Below, one piece after another: positions 16,761 through 23,339 of a DNA stretch of 64,000 nt. The position numbers and the translations under genes were made by a program. Each line of letters starts with the position of its first letter. Position 1 is the stretch's first letter. Source of the DNA: Rhodospirillales bacterium (lineage in GTDB: Bacteria > Pseudomonadota > Alphaproteobacteria > Micavibrionales > UBA1664); contig CP060260.1 of assembly GCA_023898805.1 (NCBI GenBank), positions 1,860,001-1,924,000 on the forward strand, written 5' to 3'. The notes beneath the pieces are model-generated. The model had not been told where the DNA came from, searched no databases, and saw only the letters and a program-made list of their open reading frames with translations.

Positions 16761-16837
16761 GACCCCGTAGCTCAACTGGATAGAGCACCCGCCTTCTAAG
16801 CGGACGGTTGCAGGTTCGATTCCTGCCGGGGTCGCCA
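16761..16837 (+). tRNA. tRNA-Arg (TCT)
   Basis: A 77-nt cloverleaf with encoded CCA. The acceptor arms GACCCCG/CGGGGTC pair, the anticodon loop CTTCTAA gives anticodon TCT, and the T arm contains GGTTCGATTCC. The convergent prephenate dehydratase-like gene ends 1 bp after it. Confidence 0.95.
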
Positions 16838-16838
16838 T

Positions 16839-17768
16839 CTACCCCGGTGCATGTCTGCGTCTTCCGAACCGGGTGTAATGATGCGCGGGGTAACAGCCCG
16901 TGATATCCAGCCGGCTGGAAATACCGCCGCCGTTTCTTGAAGGGCCCAGGGCCTTGAGCGCCGCCGCCATGGCGGGGTGAGCCCTGTGCTCGAACACCTC
17001 CACCAGGAATTCTTCCGGCCGCATGTCGGCATCGCTGAACTCCATGGGTGTACGGTAATAAAGGCCTTTTTCGCTCAGGACGTCGATAATCGCTTTAAGC
17101 GGACGGTCGATGCGGCGATAAGGCTTGATAAGAAACGTCGTCACGTATTCGCGCGCCGGTTCGTGATCATGCGCCAGCGGCTTGCCCGACAGGATCAGGA
17201 AATGCGTTACGTTTTTCTTCTTGTCCTGAACCCCGCGCTCAAGGATTTTCAGGCCATAGAGCTGCGCCGCAAAGGCCGAGGCGATTGAGGCATGGGCCGC
17301 GTCGCCGCCTTTCGCCACGTCCCGCGCGGATCCGCCGGTATCGGCGTGGACGATCCGCTCCATGTACGGGTGTCGGTCCAGATAGAGGCGACATTGGTTG
17401 AGCGCATGGATATGCGAGGAAACCTTGGTGATATGCATGACGTTCGCGCCCGGCAAACCCATCAGGCACATTTCGATTGGATGAAAATACTCGCCGACGG
17501 CAAAAAGTTTTTTATTCCGTATCAGCCTGTGAACATAGGGCACCGGCCCCGCGATGGTGTTGAAAACAGGAATGACGGCAAGGGCCGCGCGGCCTGATAC
17601 GACGGCCTCGAACGGCTCGTCGAACGTGTCGTAAAACTGGATGGCGTCATCGTTCAGTTCGTTGAACACCGCCCGACAGGTCGAATGTGAAAAAGACCCC
17701 GCTTGGCCTTGAATGGCAACGGACGCGGGTGTGATCGGCAGGGTGTAGGCATGGGGCGCGAAAGCCAT
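16839..17768 (-). CDS. pheA: Prephenate dehydratase-like protein with ACT domain
   Basis: A 309-residue protein. The N-terminal two-thirds resembles prephenate dehydratase, which makes phenylpyruvate for phenylalanine: GQAGSFSH near the start, AALAVIPVFNTIAGPV, SSHIHALNQCRLYL and NVTHFLILS. The last 90 residues form an ACT domain (FLIKPYRRIDRPLKAI and onward), the allosteric phenylalanine sensor. The usual TRF catalytic motif reads THF, so the Thr is kept but the Arg is His, and other blocks are divergent. It may be a functional divergent enzyme or a paralogue. A TTGACA-type promoter sits so close to the ATG that the mRNA may be leaderless. Confidence 0.75.
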   Translation of the reverse strand: MAFAPHAYTLPITPASVAIQGQAGSFSHSTCRAVFNELNDDAIQFYDTFDEPFEAVVSGRAALAVIPVFNTIAGPVPYVHRLIRNKKLFAVGEYFHPIEMCLMGLPGANVMHITKVSSHIHALNQCRLYLDRHPYMERIVHADTGGSARDVAKGGDAAHASIASAFAAQLYGLKILERGVQDKKKNVTHFLILSGKPLAHDHEPAREYVTTFLIKPYRRIDRPLKAIIDVLSEKGLYYRTPMEFSDADMRPEEFLVEVFEHRAHPAMAAALKALGPSRNGGGISSRLDITGCYPAHHYTRFGRRRHAPG

Positions 17769-17775
17769 GGACCCC

Positions 17776-17804
17776 TGTCTATTGCATTTTTATTATTATG
17801 TCAA
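17776..17804 (-). promoter_or_regulatory. Candidate promoter, possibly leaderless, for pheA-like gene
   Basis: On the minus strand TTGACA (17799-17804), a 17-bp spacer beginning TAATAATAAAAA, then TAGACA (17776-17781). The start ATG is at 17768, only 7 bp past the -10 box, so transcription would begin at or next to the start codon. The same extended -35 recurs at 38004, 41815, 49906 and, more loosely, 59984. Confidence 0.55.
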
Positions 17805-18232
17805 AATACAGGGGTATAAAAAAGATCCGGAGATCTTTTGCAAGAGTCTCCGGACAAACGGCGGTAATAGAGGGTGTGTACTTTCTTTATAGTCCAAACC
17901 CGCAACCGTTTCAACCGAAAAAGCAACCATCGCAAATTATGTCGCCGGAATTTGGGGCAAAAGCGCCTATATGCGTTAAGATAGAAAATAATAAAAGCTA
18001 ATATACGGGCTACAAAAAATAGTTTTAATATAAAAACGTACATTTCAACACATGTATAGTTATATTAACGGTTAAAATTTTATTAAAACTGTGTTGAAAC
18101 TTTTTAAGTTCTGACTTGAGTTAGCGCAAAACAGAAATCCATTACTGCAACTGTTCCTGCGGAGTTTTGAAAAAAGTAATTTCGCGGGGCATTTTCGAAA
18201 AATAAAATTTTTTGTAGACGCTGATGTTATGG
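17805..18232. other. AT-rich non-coding stretch
   Basis: About 430 bp with base composition far more AT-rich than the rest of the window. No gene is convincing: the longest open frames are about 67 and 80 residues, basic and low-complexity. It holds a perfect 10-bp inverted repeat, TTTCAACACA (18043-18052) and TGTGTTGAAA (18090-18099), with a 37-bp loop, in the direction of neither flanking start. It may be a decayed insertion or a long regulatory leader. Confidence 0.5.
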
Positions 18233-19066
18233 CTATTTCAGACCCAGCCGGTCCGACCATTCGGTCCATGATCCGTCGAACACCGCGACATCGCGCAAGC
18301 CGGCCTGATACAGGCCTAGCGCCAACACGCAGGCCGTAACCCCCGAACCGCAACTGGCGACGATCGGGCGACCGTCCGCCCGCAACGCGACGGCGGCGCT
18401 GGTGGCGGCATCGCACGGCATATGCTGCCCCGCCATGTCCAGAAAATCGGTATAGGGCAGGCTGCGGCTGCCCGGAATATGTGCGGGAACGGCGTCGCCG
18501 TCCGGGGTATGGACCGTGGCGGCGAACCGCGCGGCGCTGCGCGCATCGACGATCAGCGTCGACCCGTTCTCGCTCGCGGCCTCAATCGCGTCGAAATCGC
18601 GATACAACGCTGGGTGGTAATGCGCGGTGAAATTCCGGGGCAGGGGGGCATGCGCGGGCCCGTTTTCAAGCGGAAATCCGCCCGCGCGCCATGCGGGCAA
18701 CCCACCGTCCAGCACCTGCACGCGCGCATGTCCCATGACGCGGAACATCCACCATACGCGCGCGGCGGCAAAGCTGACGCCGTTCTGGTCGTACACCACG
18801 ACGGCATCGTCGTTGCCGATGCCCAGCGCGCCGACATCGCGTGCGAAATCCGCAGGCGCGGGCAGGGTATGGGGATAGGGCGCATCGGGGGCGGCCACCG
18901 CGTCGATATCGAAAAACCGTGCGCCGGGAATATGCCCGGCGGCAAAGGCACCCGCCGCGTCCGGCACGCCATAGCTGGCGTCGAGTATCCTGTATCGGCC
19001 GATCTGCGCCGCCAGCGTGGCGGCGTCGATCAGGGCGGTGTCTTCGTCAGGCTGTTGCTGTTGCAT
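18233..19066 (-). CDS. sseA: 3-mercaptopyruvate/thiosulfate sulfurtransferase
   Basis: A 277-residue tandem-rhodanese sulfurtransferase that moves sulfur from 3-mercaptopyruvate or thiosulfate to thiol acceptors or cyanide. Both rhodanese domains are present: the N-terminal one is inactive (ILDASYG...HIPGARFFDID), and the C-terminal one has the catalytic loop ASCGSGVTA. CGSGVTA with Gly-Ser after Cys fits the mercaptopyruvate type. The ATG at 19066 was chosen because upstream sequence in this frame overlaps the DUF4345-like gene; even so the genes overlap by about 20 bp, suggesting coupling. Confidence 0.9.
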   Translation of the reverse strand: MQQQQPDEDTALIDAATLAAQIGRYRILDASYGVPDAAGAFAAGHIPGARFFDIDAVAAPDAPYPHTLPAPADFARDVGALGIGNDDAVVVYDQNGVSFAAARVWWMFRVMGHARVQVLDGGLPAWRAGGFPLENGPAHAPLPRNFTAHYHPALYRDFDAIEAASENGSTLIVDARSAARFAATVHTPDGDAVPAHIPGSRSLPYTDFLDMAGQHMPCDAATSAAVALRADGRPIVASCGSGVTACVLALGLYQAGLRDVAVFDGSWTEWSDRLGLK

Positions 19067-19523
19067 TTTCTTCGCGTGCCTTGCGTGCTGCCGCCGCCAG
19101 CGTTTTGTACTGATGCGCGATCCGGCGCTGCCACAGAAGCAACAGCGGCGCGACCACGACTTCAAGCGCCAGACTGATCAGCGTGTCGCGATCGGTGATT
19201 CCGCCCTCGACCACGCGGATCAGGCGGAACACCCCGCCCGCGAATACGGCCGATACCAGCACGTCGAAACGCCGCGAATGTTTTTCGATATGCGGCACGC
19301 TGGCCCAGAACCAGATGCCGATGGCCAGCATGATGCCGGAAAGATAGGTGAAATGGCTGTCCACAACATCGACCGCGCCGCGCATGCCAAAGGCGGGGTC
19401 GCTGATCCCGGCCATGCCGAACAGGGCGCCGCGCAGACCGCCCCACACGGTGAAACAGGCGGCCAGCGCCACGCAGATTTGCAGGCCGCGCCGCTCAAGC
19501 TTGAAAGAGGATAAAGGTGTCAT
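19047..19523 (-). CDS. DUF4345-like small membrane protein
   Basis: A 158-residue protein with four predicted membrane helices (starting near residues 17, 58, 88 and 113). The SHFTYLSGIMLAIGIWFW block in helix 2 is typical of DUF4345 proteins, whose function is unknown. The C-terminal tail is cytoplasm-like and rich in Ala, Arg and Lys. Its 3' end overlaps the sulfurtransferase start, so the two are likely one transcript. Confidence 0.7.
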   Translation of the reverse strand: MTPLSSFKLERRGLQICVALAACFTVWGGLRGALFGMAGISDPAFGMRGAVDVVDSHFTYLSGIMLAIGIWFWASVPHIEKHSRRFDVLVSAVFAGGVFRLIRVVEGGITDRDTLISLALEVVVAPLLLLWQRRIAHQYKTLAAAARKAREENATATA

Positions 19524-19668
19524 GCGGGCAGTTTACGGCACGGGCAGAGGTTTTAAAAGCCACACGGATGGAAAGGTATTTTAATGGGTCTGCATGCGTG
19601 TGTATTTTGCGTATCGCGATTGCTGCGCTGCGCCTTGAACGGGCTGAACGAGTCGGCACTATGGACGC

Positions 19669-19845
19669 ATGAAGACAAACACAGCCACGCAAAATCCCCT
19701 GACCCGCAAACTGGGCGCCGCCGCCCGCAATATTCAGGCGATCTGGTCGCACACCCACGCCGCCAACGCGATCGCCGCGCCGGTGTCTGTATCGGCGGGT
19801 TTTTCGCCCAAGGATATTTACTGCGCCGACCGCGCGACGGATTAA
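19669..19845 (+). CDS. Small protein of 58 residues, unknown
   Basis: ATG at 19669 opens a 58-residue frame ending at TAA 19843-19845. Codon use is GC-rich like real genes here, and the product is Ala-rich and basic early (KLGAAARNI) with a SPKDIYCADRATD end. The stop codon forms the first three bases of the target duplication of the adjacent IS element, so insertion left the frame intact but cut it off from the terminator-like hairpin now at 20595. No homology is recognised; it could be spurious. Confidence 0.45.
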   Translation: MKTNTATQNPLTRKLGAAARNIQAIWSHTHAANAIAAPVSVSAGFSPKDIYCADRATD

Positions 19846-19850
19846 TTTTT

Positions 19851-20574
19851 GGGGCTGATGTAGCTAAGGCTTGTTGATTTCGGATTGGTACCACGATTTA
19901 AGCTGTTTTAACAAGGCGTTATGGTTACCGCCGTTGAAGCGCCATTCACACTCCTTCAAAAACCAGTAAAAACTGCTCTTGGGGATGCCATTGAAACGTC
20001 GCAGATGACGTTTCGACTGGTTCCAAAAATTCTCGATGCCGTTGATGTGATGCCCCCGCTTGTTCACGAAGGTCTGCGAGTGGTTCACGCGCTTGTGATG
20101 GAACTCTGACACGTCGAGCACATCGTACACCTGAAAACTGTCGGTATAGACGATGCTATCGGGCGTGACCTTATCCCGAATGATGGGAATAATAGTTGCC
20201 GCTTTTGCATCCGGTATGATGGCGGTATAAACCCGACCACCGCGCTTCAACAGGCCGAATACAGGCACTTTTCCGGCAGCGCCTCGCCCGCGTTTGCCTT
20301 TGCGGACACCACCGAAATAACTCTCATCGGCTTCAATCTCACCGGAGAGCACGAAACTCTCCTGCTTGCTGGCAACCAGTTGCCGGAGACGCTGGAAAAA
20401 CACGACAGCCGTTCGTCCCTGAACGCCAACCAGTTCAGCCGCAGCTCGCGCCGTTGCCCCGGCCACAAAATGTTCCAGCAACTTCTCCTGCGTCCGGACA
20501 GGCATCCGGCTTTTTCTCGGAAAAATCATGCGCTAAACGTAACCCCTCTAGGTCCACTTAGCTACATCAGCCCC
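19851..20574. mobile_element. IS1595-family insertion sequence, intact
   Basis: A 724-bp element with perfect 17-bp terminal inverted repeats, GGGGCTGATGTAGCTAA at 19851-19867 and its complement at 20558-20574. Both sides carry the same 8-bp duplication TAATTTTT (19843-19850 and 20575-20582), the length expected of the IS1595 family. It encodes a single full-length transposase on the minus strand. The perfect TIRs and TSD argue for a recent insertion. Confidence 0.95.
19864..20529 (-). CDS. IS1595-family transposase (ISXO2-like DDE)
   Basis: A 221-residue DDE transposase. A helix-turn-helix-like segment lies near the N-terminus (GATARAAAELVGVQGRTA), and the catalytic core follows: the first acidic block EIEADESYFGG, the second SIVYTDSFQVYD, and the third with GIENFWNQSKRHLRRFNG. 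This is the ISXO2-like domain of the IS1595 family. The stop codon (TAG, 19864-19866) lies inside the terminal inverted repeat. The frame is intact, so the element could be active. Confidence 0.93.
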   Translation of the reverse strand: MIFPRKSRMPVRTQEKLLEHFVAGATARAAAELVGVQGRTAVVFFQRLRQLVASKQESFVLSGEIEADESYFGGVRKGKRGRGAAGKVPVFGLLKRGGRVYTAIIPDAKAATIIPIIRDKVTPDSIVYTDSFQVYDVLDVSEFHHKRVNHSQTFVNKRGHHINGIENFWNQSKRHLRRFNGIPKSSFYWFLKECEWRFNGGNHNALLKQLKSWYQSEINKP

Positions 20575-20594
20575 TAATTTTTTAGCGTTCCGTG

Positions 20595-20635
20595 AAAAAC
20601 AAAAACGGCCCGCAATGGGGCCTTTTTTGTTTTTA
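20595..20635 (+). terminator. Terminator-like hairpin right of the IS element
   Basis: An A-rich arm plus GGCCC, a short loop, GGGGCC and a T-rich run TTTTTTGTTTTT. It is symmetrical, so it can act in both directions. Before the IS inserted, it would have lain about 25 bp after the stop of the 58-residue ORF. Confidence 0.65.
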
Positions 20636-20663
20636 TGCTCCGTTGTCTTGTAAAGAATAGCCC

Positions 20664-20679
20664 GAGCAGGATTCGAACC
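20664..20679 (-). repeat. Copy of tRNA-Asn 3' end downstream of the tRNA
   Basis: GAGCAGGATTCGAACC is identical to 20756-20771 inside tRNA-Asn (T arm and part of the acceptor), displaced by 92 bp. Between them lie a strong hairpin (GGCGTGCC-GCTCA-GGCACGCC) and two CGGACGAA motifs. The same design is seen after tRNA-Cys. Confidence 0.7.
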
Positions 20680-20746
20680 ACCAAGGCGTGCCGCTCAGGC
20701 ACGCCGGACGAAAAAATCGCAGGTTCGGAATCGATCGGACGAAGAA

Positions 20747-20821
20747 TGGCTCCCTGAGCAGGATTCGAACCTGCGACCAATCGATTAACAGTCGATTGCT
20801 CTACCGCTGAGCTATCAGGGA
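20747..20821 (-). tRNA. tRNA-Asn (GTT)
   Basis: A 75-nt minus-strand cloverleaf with encoded CCA. The acceptor arms TCCCTGA/TCAGGGA pair, the anticodon loop CTGTTAA gives GTT, and the T arm contains GGTTCGAATCC. Confidence 0.95.
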
Positions 20822-20857
20822 ATACCGAAAAGTCAGGCCTATGGGATACGGATTTTT

Positions 20858-21772
20858 TTATAACTGGTCAAGATCATATGGCGTGCCCTGATAGACCATG
20901 TTGATCCAGTTGGAAAACAGCAAGGTTCTGTGCGCGCGCCAGGTGATTTTCGGGGCCTGTTTCGGGTCGTTTCCGGGAAAGTAATTGGCCGGGAAACTGT
21001 CGCCGAACCCGGATTCCAGATCGCGAAAATACTCGAATGCCAGCGTATCCGCGTCGTATTCAAGGTGATTGAACATATAGGCCCGGCGCTCTGCCGGCTG
21101 CCACGCCAGACACAGCCCGGTTTCCGGATTATCGGCCAAAACCTCAAGCCCCGGCGTCTTTTCCAGCACCTCGCCGGTATGGACTTCGGTGTTGCGCGCG
21201 ACGCAGACCGGAAAATCGTCGTCGAATCCGGCGATCAGCGGGTGAAAGGGCATCAGGATGCGGTGGTTGTACACCCCGAAACGCTTGCCCGGCGTGGGGT
21301 GTTTTTCGACCCCGTGAAAATGTTTGAGCGCGGCCTGCGCCCCCCAGCAGATGAAAAAGCTGGAATACACGTTGCGTGCCGACCAGTCGAAAATCCGTTG
21401 CAACTCGTCCCAATAGGTCACCTGTTCGTAAGGCAGGTACTCGATCGGCGCGCCGGTGACGATCAGCGCGTCGAAACGGTGGTCCTTCACATCCTCCCAT
21501 GTCTGGTAGAACGCCAGAAGATGCTCCTTCGGCGTGTTTTTCGATTCATGGCTGGCCGTGCGCAACAGTGTCATTTCGACTTGCAGCGGCGTCGCGCCCA
21601 GCGCGCGCAGGAACTGCGTCTCGGTCGGGATTTTGTTGGGCATCAGGTTGAGCAGCGCAATGCGCAACGGGCGGATATCCTGATGCAGCGCGCGGTCGGC
21701 GAGGATCAGCGGGATGCGCTCGGCCTCAAGGATGCCGCGCGCGGGCAGGTCGTTGGGAATTTTGATGGGCAT
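20858..21772 (-). CDS. metA: Homoserine O-acyltransferase MetA, predicted acetyl-CoA type
   Basis: A 304-residue enzyme of methionine synthesis that activates homoserine. The nucleophile Cys is C142 in FICWGAQAALK, and the His-x-Glu pair is H236/E238 in MFNHLEYD. Residue 111 is Glu (TGAPIEYLPYE); studies of the MetA family tie Glu here to acetyl-CoA and Gly to succinyl-CoA, so I predict homoserine O-acetyltransferase despite the common succinyl name. The ATG at 21772 gives the standard N-terminus MPIKIPNDLPARGIL. It overlaps the end of the RNase H-like gene by 47 bp. Confidence 0.92.
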   Translation of the reverse strand: MPIKIPNDLPARGILEAERIPLILADRALHQDIRPLRIALLNLMPNKIPTETQFLRALGATPLQVEMTLLRTASHESKNTPKEHLLAFYQTWEDVKDHRFDALIVTGAPIEYLPYEQVTYWDELQRIFDWSARNVYSSFFICWGAQAALKHFHGVEKHPTPGKRFGVYNHRILMPFHPLIAGFDDDFPVCVARNTEVHTGEVLEKTPGLEVLADNPETGLCLAWQPAERRAYMFNHLEYDADTLAFEYFRDLESGFGDSFPANYFPGNDPKQAPKITWRAHRTLLFSNWINMVYQGTPYDLDQL

Positions 21773-22262
21773 GTCGTCCGCCGTGGCTGCTGGCTGCTCT
21801 GGTTTTCTTCTTGTTCGGCGGTGTCGATGCCGCGCGCGCCAGTGTATGCGCAAGGCCCATGTTAGGCGAGGATTTATCGCGGGTATAAATATACGTGACG
21901 TGACCAACTCCGGTCTTGGCGCGCGCCGCACGGTTGAATGCGCGCATCAGGTCTTCGTCCCCGCGCTTGTTACTGCCGCTGACGGTGCCGGCCTGAAGCC
22001 ATTCCATGACGTTTGTGCAATCCATATGGACGCATACGCTACTGCCCCGTGGCGCATCTTCGAGCGCCAGCGCAAAGGCAAGCAGTTCCGCCGTATCCGA
22101 GCCATTGCCAACATTGGGCATGTAATCGCGCACGGTACGCGAGCCTTTCACGCGCCGCGCATGGGGGTCGTTTTCCGTGTTCGTGCGCACCCAGCCCGCG
22201 CCCATGGTGTCGTGTCGGTCGCGATAACTCCCGTCGCACCAGATATGGATAAGTCCAGCCAT
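21726..22262 (-). CDS. RNase HI-like protein
   Basis: A 178-residue protein of the RNase H fold. Acidic residues of the active site are D10 (WCDGSYR), E59 (GSDTAELLAFALALE) and D81 (VHMDCTNVMEWL). The usual fourth acidic residue, in an ADxLA motif, reads AHTLA, so Asp is replaced by His. The last 35 residues are basic and low-complexity (KKKTRAAS...) and overlap the metA start, so they may be less constrained. It probably degrades RNA:DNA hybrids. It lies between tRNA-Cys and metA on the same strand. Confidence 0.8.
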   Translation of the reverse strand: MAGLIHIWCDGSYRDRHDTMGAGWVRTNTENDPHARRVKGSRTVRDYMPNVGNGSDTAELLAFALALEDAPRGSSVCVHMDCTNVMEWLQAGTVSGSNKRGDEDLMRAFNRAARAKTGVGHVTYIYTRDKSSPNMGLAHTLARAASTPPNKKKTRAASSHGGRHAHQNSQRPARARHP

Positions 22263-22321
22263 GCGGTTTTTATAAAGCCCGCGCGCGATATTTTCAAGTT
22301 ATGCAAAAAACCGAAGGCGTG

Positions 22322-22485
22322 CGCTTCACCGGACGAAAGTCCGCAATGTATAGTGCGCCGGTTCAGGGAGGTGAAAAGGATGGAGGCGCGAGCCGGAATC
22401 GAACCACCCGCGGACGAAGGTCCGCGATTATTGTACGCCGGTTCAGGGAGGTGAAAAGGATGGAGGCGCGAGCCGGAATCGAACC
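22322..22485 (-). repeat. tRNA-Cys 3'-end tandem repeat (80-bp period)
   Basis: Positions 22356-22405 repeat exactly at 22436-22485, a 50-bp direct repeat with period 80. Each copy includes the last 25 nt of tRNA-Cys including CCA plus 25 bp of downstream sequence. The non-identical parts both contain a GGACGAA(A/G)GTCC hairpin. The layout resembles the repeats after E. coli tyrT, each of which starts with a tRNA 3' end. The function is unknown. Confidence 0.8.
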
Positions 22486-22535
22486 GGCGTGGAAGGATTT
22501 GCAGTCCTCTGCCTCACCACTCGGCCATCGCGCCA
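22461..22535 (-). tRNA. tRNA-Cys (GCA)
   Basis: A 75-nt minus-strand cloverleaf with encoded CCA. The acceptor arms GGCGCG/CGCGCC pair, the anticodon loop CTGCAAA gives GCA, and the T arm contains GGTTCGATTCC. Its 3' part is duplicated downstream (22381-22405). Confidence 0.95.
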
Positions 22536-22627
22536 TCCCAAGGATGCTTTGGGTATCATGCGGCGCGACGAAATGCCATTACTTTTATTGGCGGCAGCAC
22601 TGGTGTTTTCGGAAGGTTTGCGCTAAC

Positions 22628-22636
22628 TTATCCACA
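22628..22636 (+). promoter_or_regulatory. Perfect DnaA-box match
   Basis: TTATCCACA lies about 40 bp before the pcm-like gene that leads into tolC and popZ. It is a single site and may be incidental. Confidence 0.45.
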
Positions 22637-22673
22637 GTCGACGCAAGAATATATCCGAGTGGAATCTCCCGAA

Positions 22674-23339
22674 ATGACCGATTTTGCCAAGGCGCGCCTG
22701 AATATGGTTAACGCCCAGCTTTTGACCAATGGGGTACACGACCCGGCGCTGGTGGAAGTGTATCGCCACCTGCCGCGTGAAACCTTGGTCGATGCCGCGC
22801 AGGCGCCGCATGTCTATCGTGACGAGGATCTGCCGCTACCCGGCGGTCGCTGGATGCTGGAGCCGTTGGTCGAGGCGCGGATGATTCAGGCCGTTTTGCG
22901 CGAACCCGTGCGCCATGCGCTGGTGATCGGGGCGGCAACCCTGTCTGCCGTTGCTGTTCTGGCCCGTTTCGTCCCCGGCATCACGGTGGTTGAGCCGGAC
23001 GGGCATCTGCGCGCCGCCGCGCAGGACCGTTTATGCGCGCGCGACGGTGTGCATGTGACTCTGGTCGATGCGCCGCTGCAACAGGGTGCGGTTGATGCGG
23101 GGCCGTATGACGCCATTCTGATCCCCGGCGCGGTTTCTGGAATTCCCATGAAGCTGCTTGAACAACTGGCTCCGCACGGACAGATGGTCTGCGTACTGCG
23201 CGAAACCCCGCGCGAACAGGGGCGCATCGTATCCTCCCGCCGCGCGCCCCAGGACGGCGCACCGGAAATCGTGACGCTTTATGACGCGGCAACGCCCTAC
23301 ATGCACGGCTTCGCGCCGGAACGGGAGTTTGTATTCTGA
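22674..23339 (+). CDS. pcm: Protein-L-isoaspartate O-methyltransferase-like protein
   Basis: A 221-residue protein of the PCMT family, SAM-dependent repair of isoaspartyl residues. The N-terminus (FAKARLNMVNAQLLTNGVHDPALVEV) and the PRETLVD segment are typical. Motif I is VIGAATLSAVAVLA instead of the usual GxGSGY-type loop, so SAM binding may be weak or lost. The acidic end of the next strand (TVVEPDGHL) is kept. ATG 22674 (MTDFAK) is preferred over the GTG at 22659. Its stop overlaps the tolC start (TGATG), the common alphaproteobacterial pcm-tolC pairing. Confidence 0.8.
   Translation: MTDFAKARLNMVNAQLLTNGVHDPALVEVYRHLPRETLVDAAQAPHVYRDEDLPLPGGRWMLEPLVEARMIQAVLREPVRHALVIGAATLSAVAVLARFVPGITVVEPDGHLRAAAQDRLCARDGVHVTLVDAPLQQGAVDAGPYDAILIPGAVSGIPMKLLEQLAPHGQMVCVLRETPREQGRIVSSRRAPQDGAPEIVTLYDAATPYMHGFAPEREFVF

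Noticed and set aside
17798..18001. A 67-residue frame in the AT-rich stretch
   Set aside because: Basic and low-complexity, its ATG overlaps the -35 of the divergent promoter, and it has no ribosome site.
22322..22535. A CRISPR array
   Set aside because: Only two units, with tRNA-derived content and no cas genes; the repeat is too long and the spacer too similar.
20640..22535. Prophage or island bounded by tRNA copies
   Set aside because: Between the tRNA-Asn and tRNA-Cys copies lie only metA and an RNase H-like gene, with no integrase.
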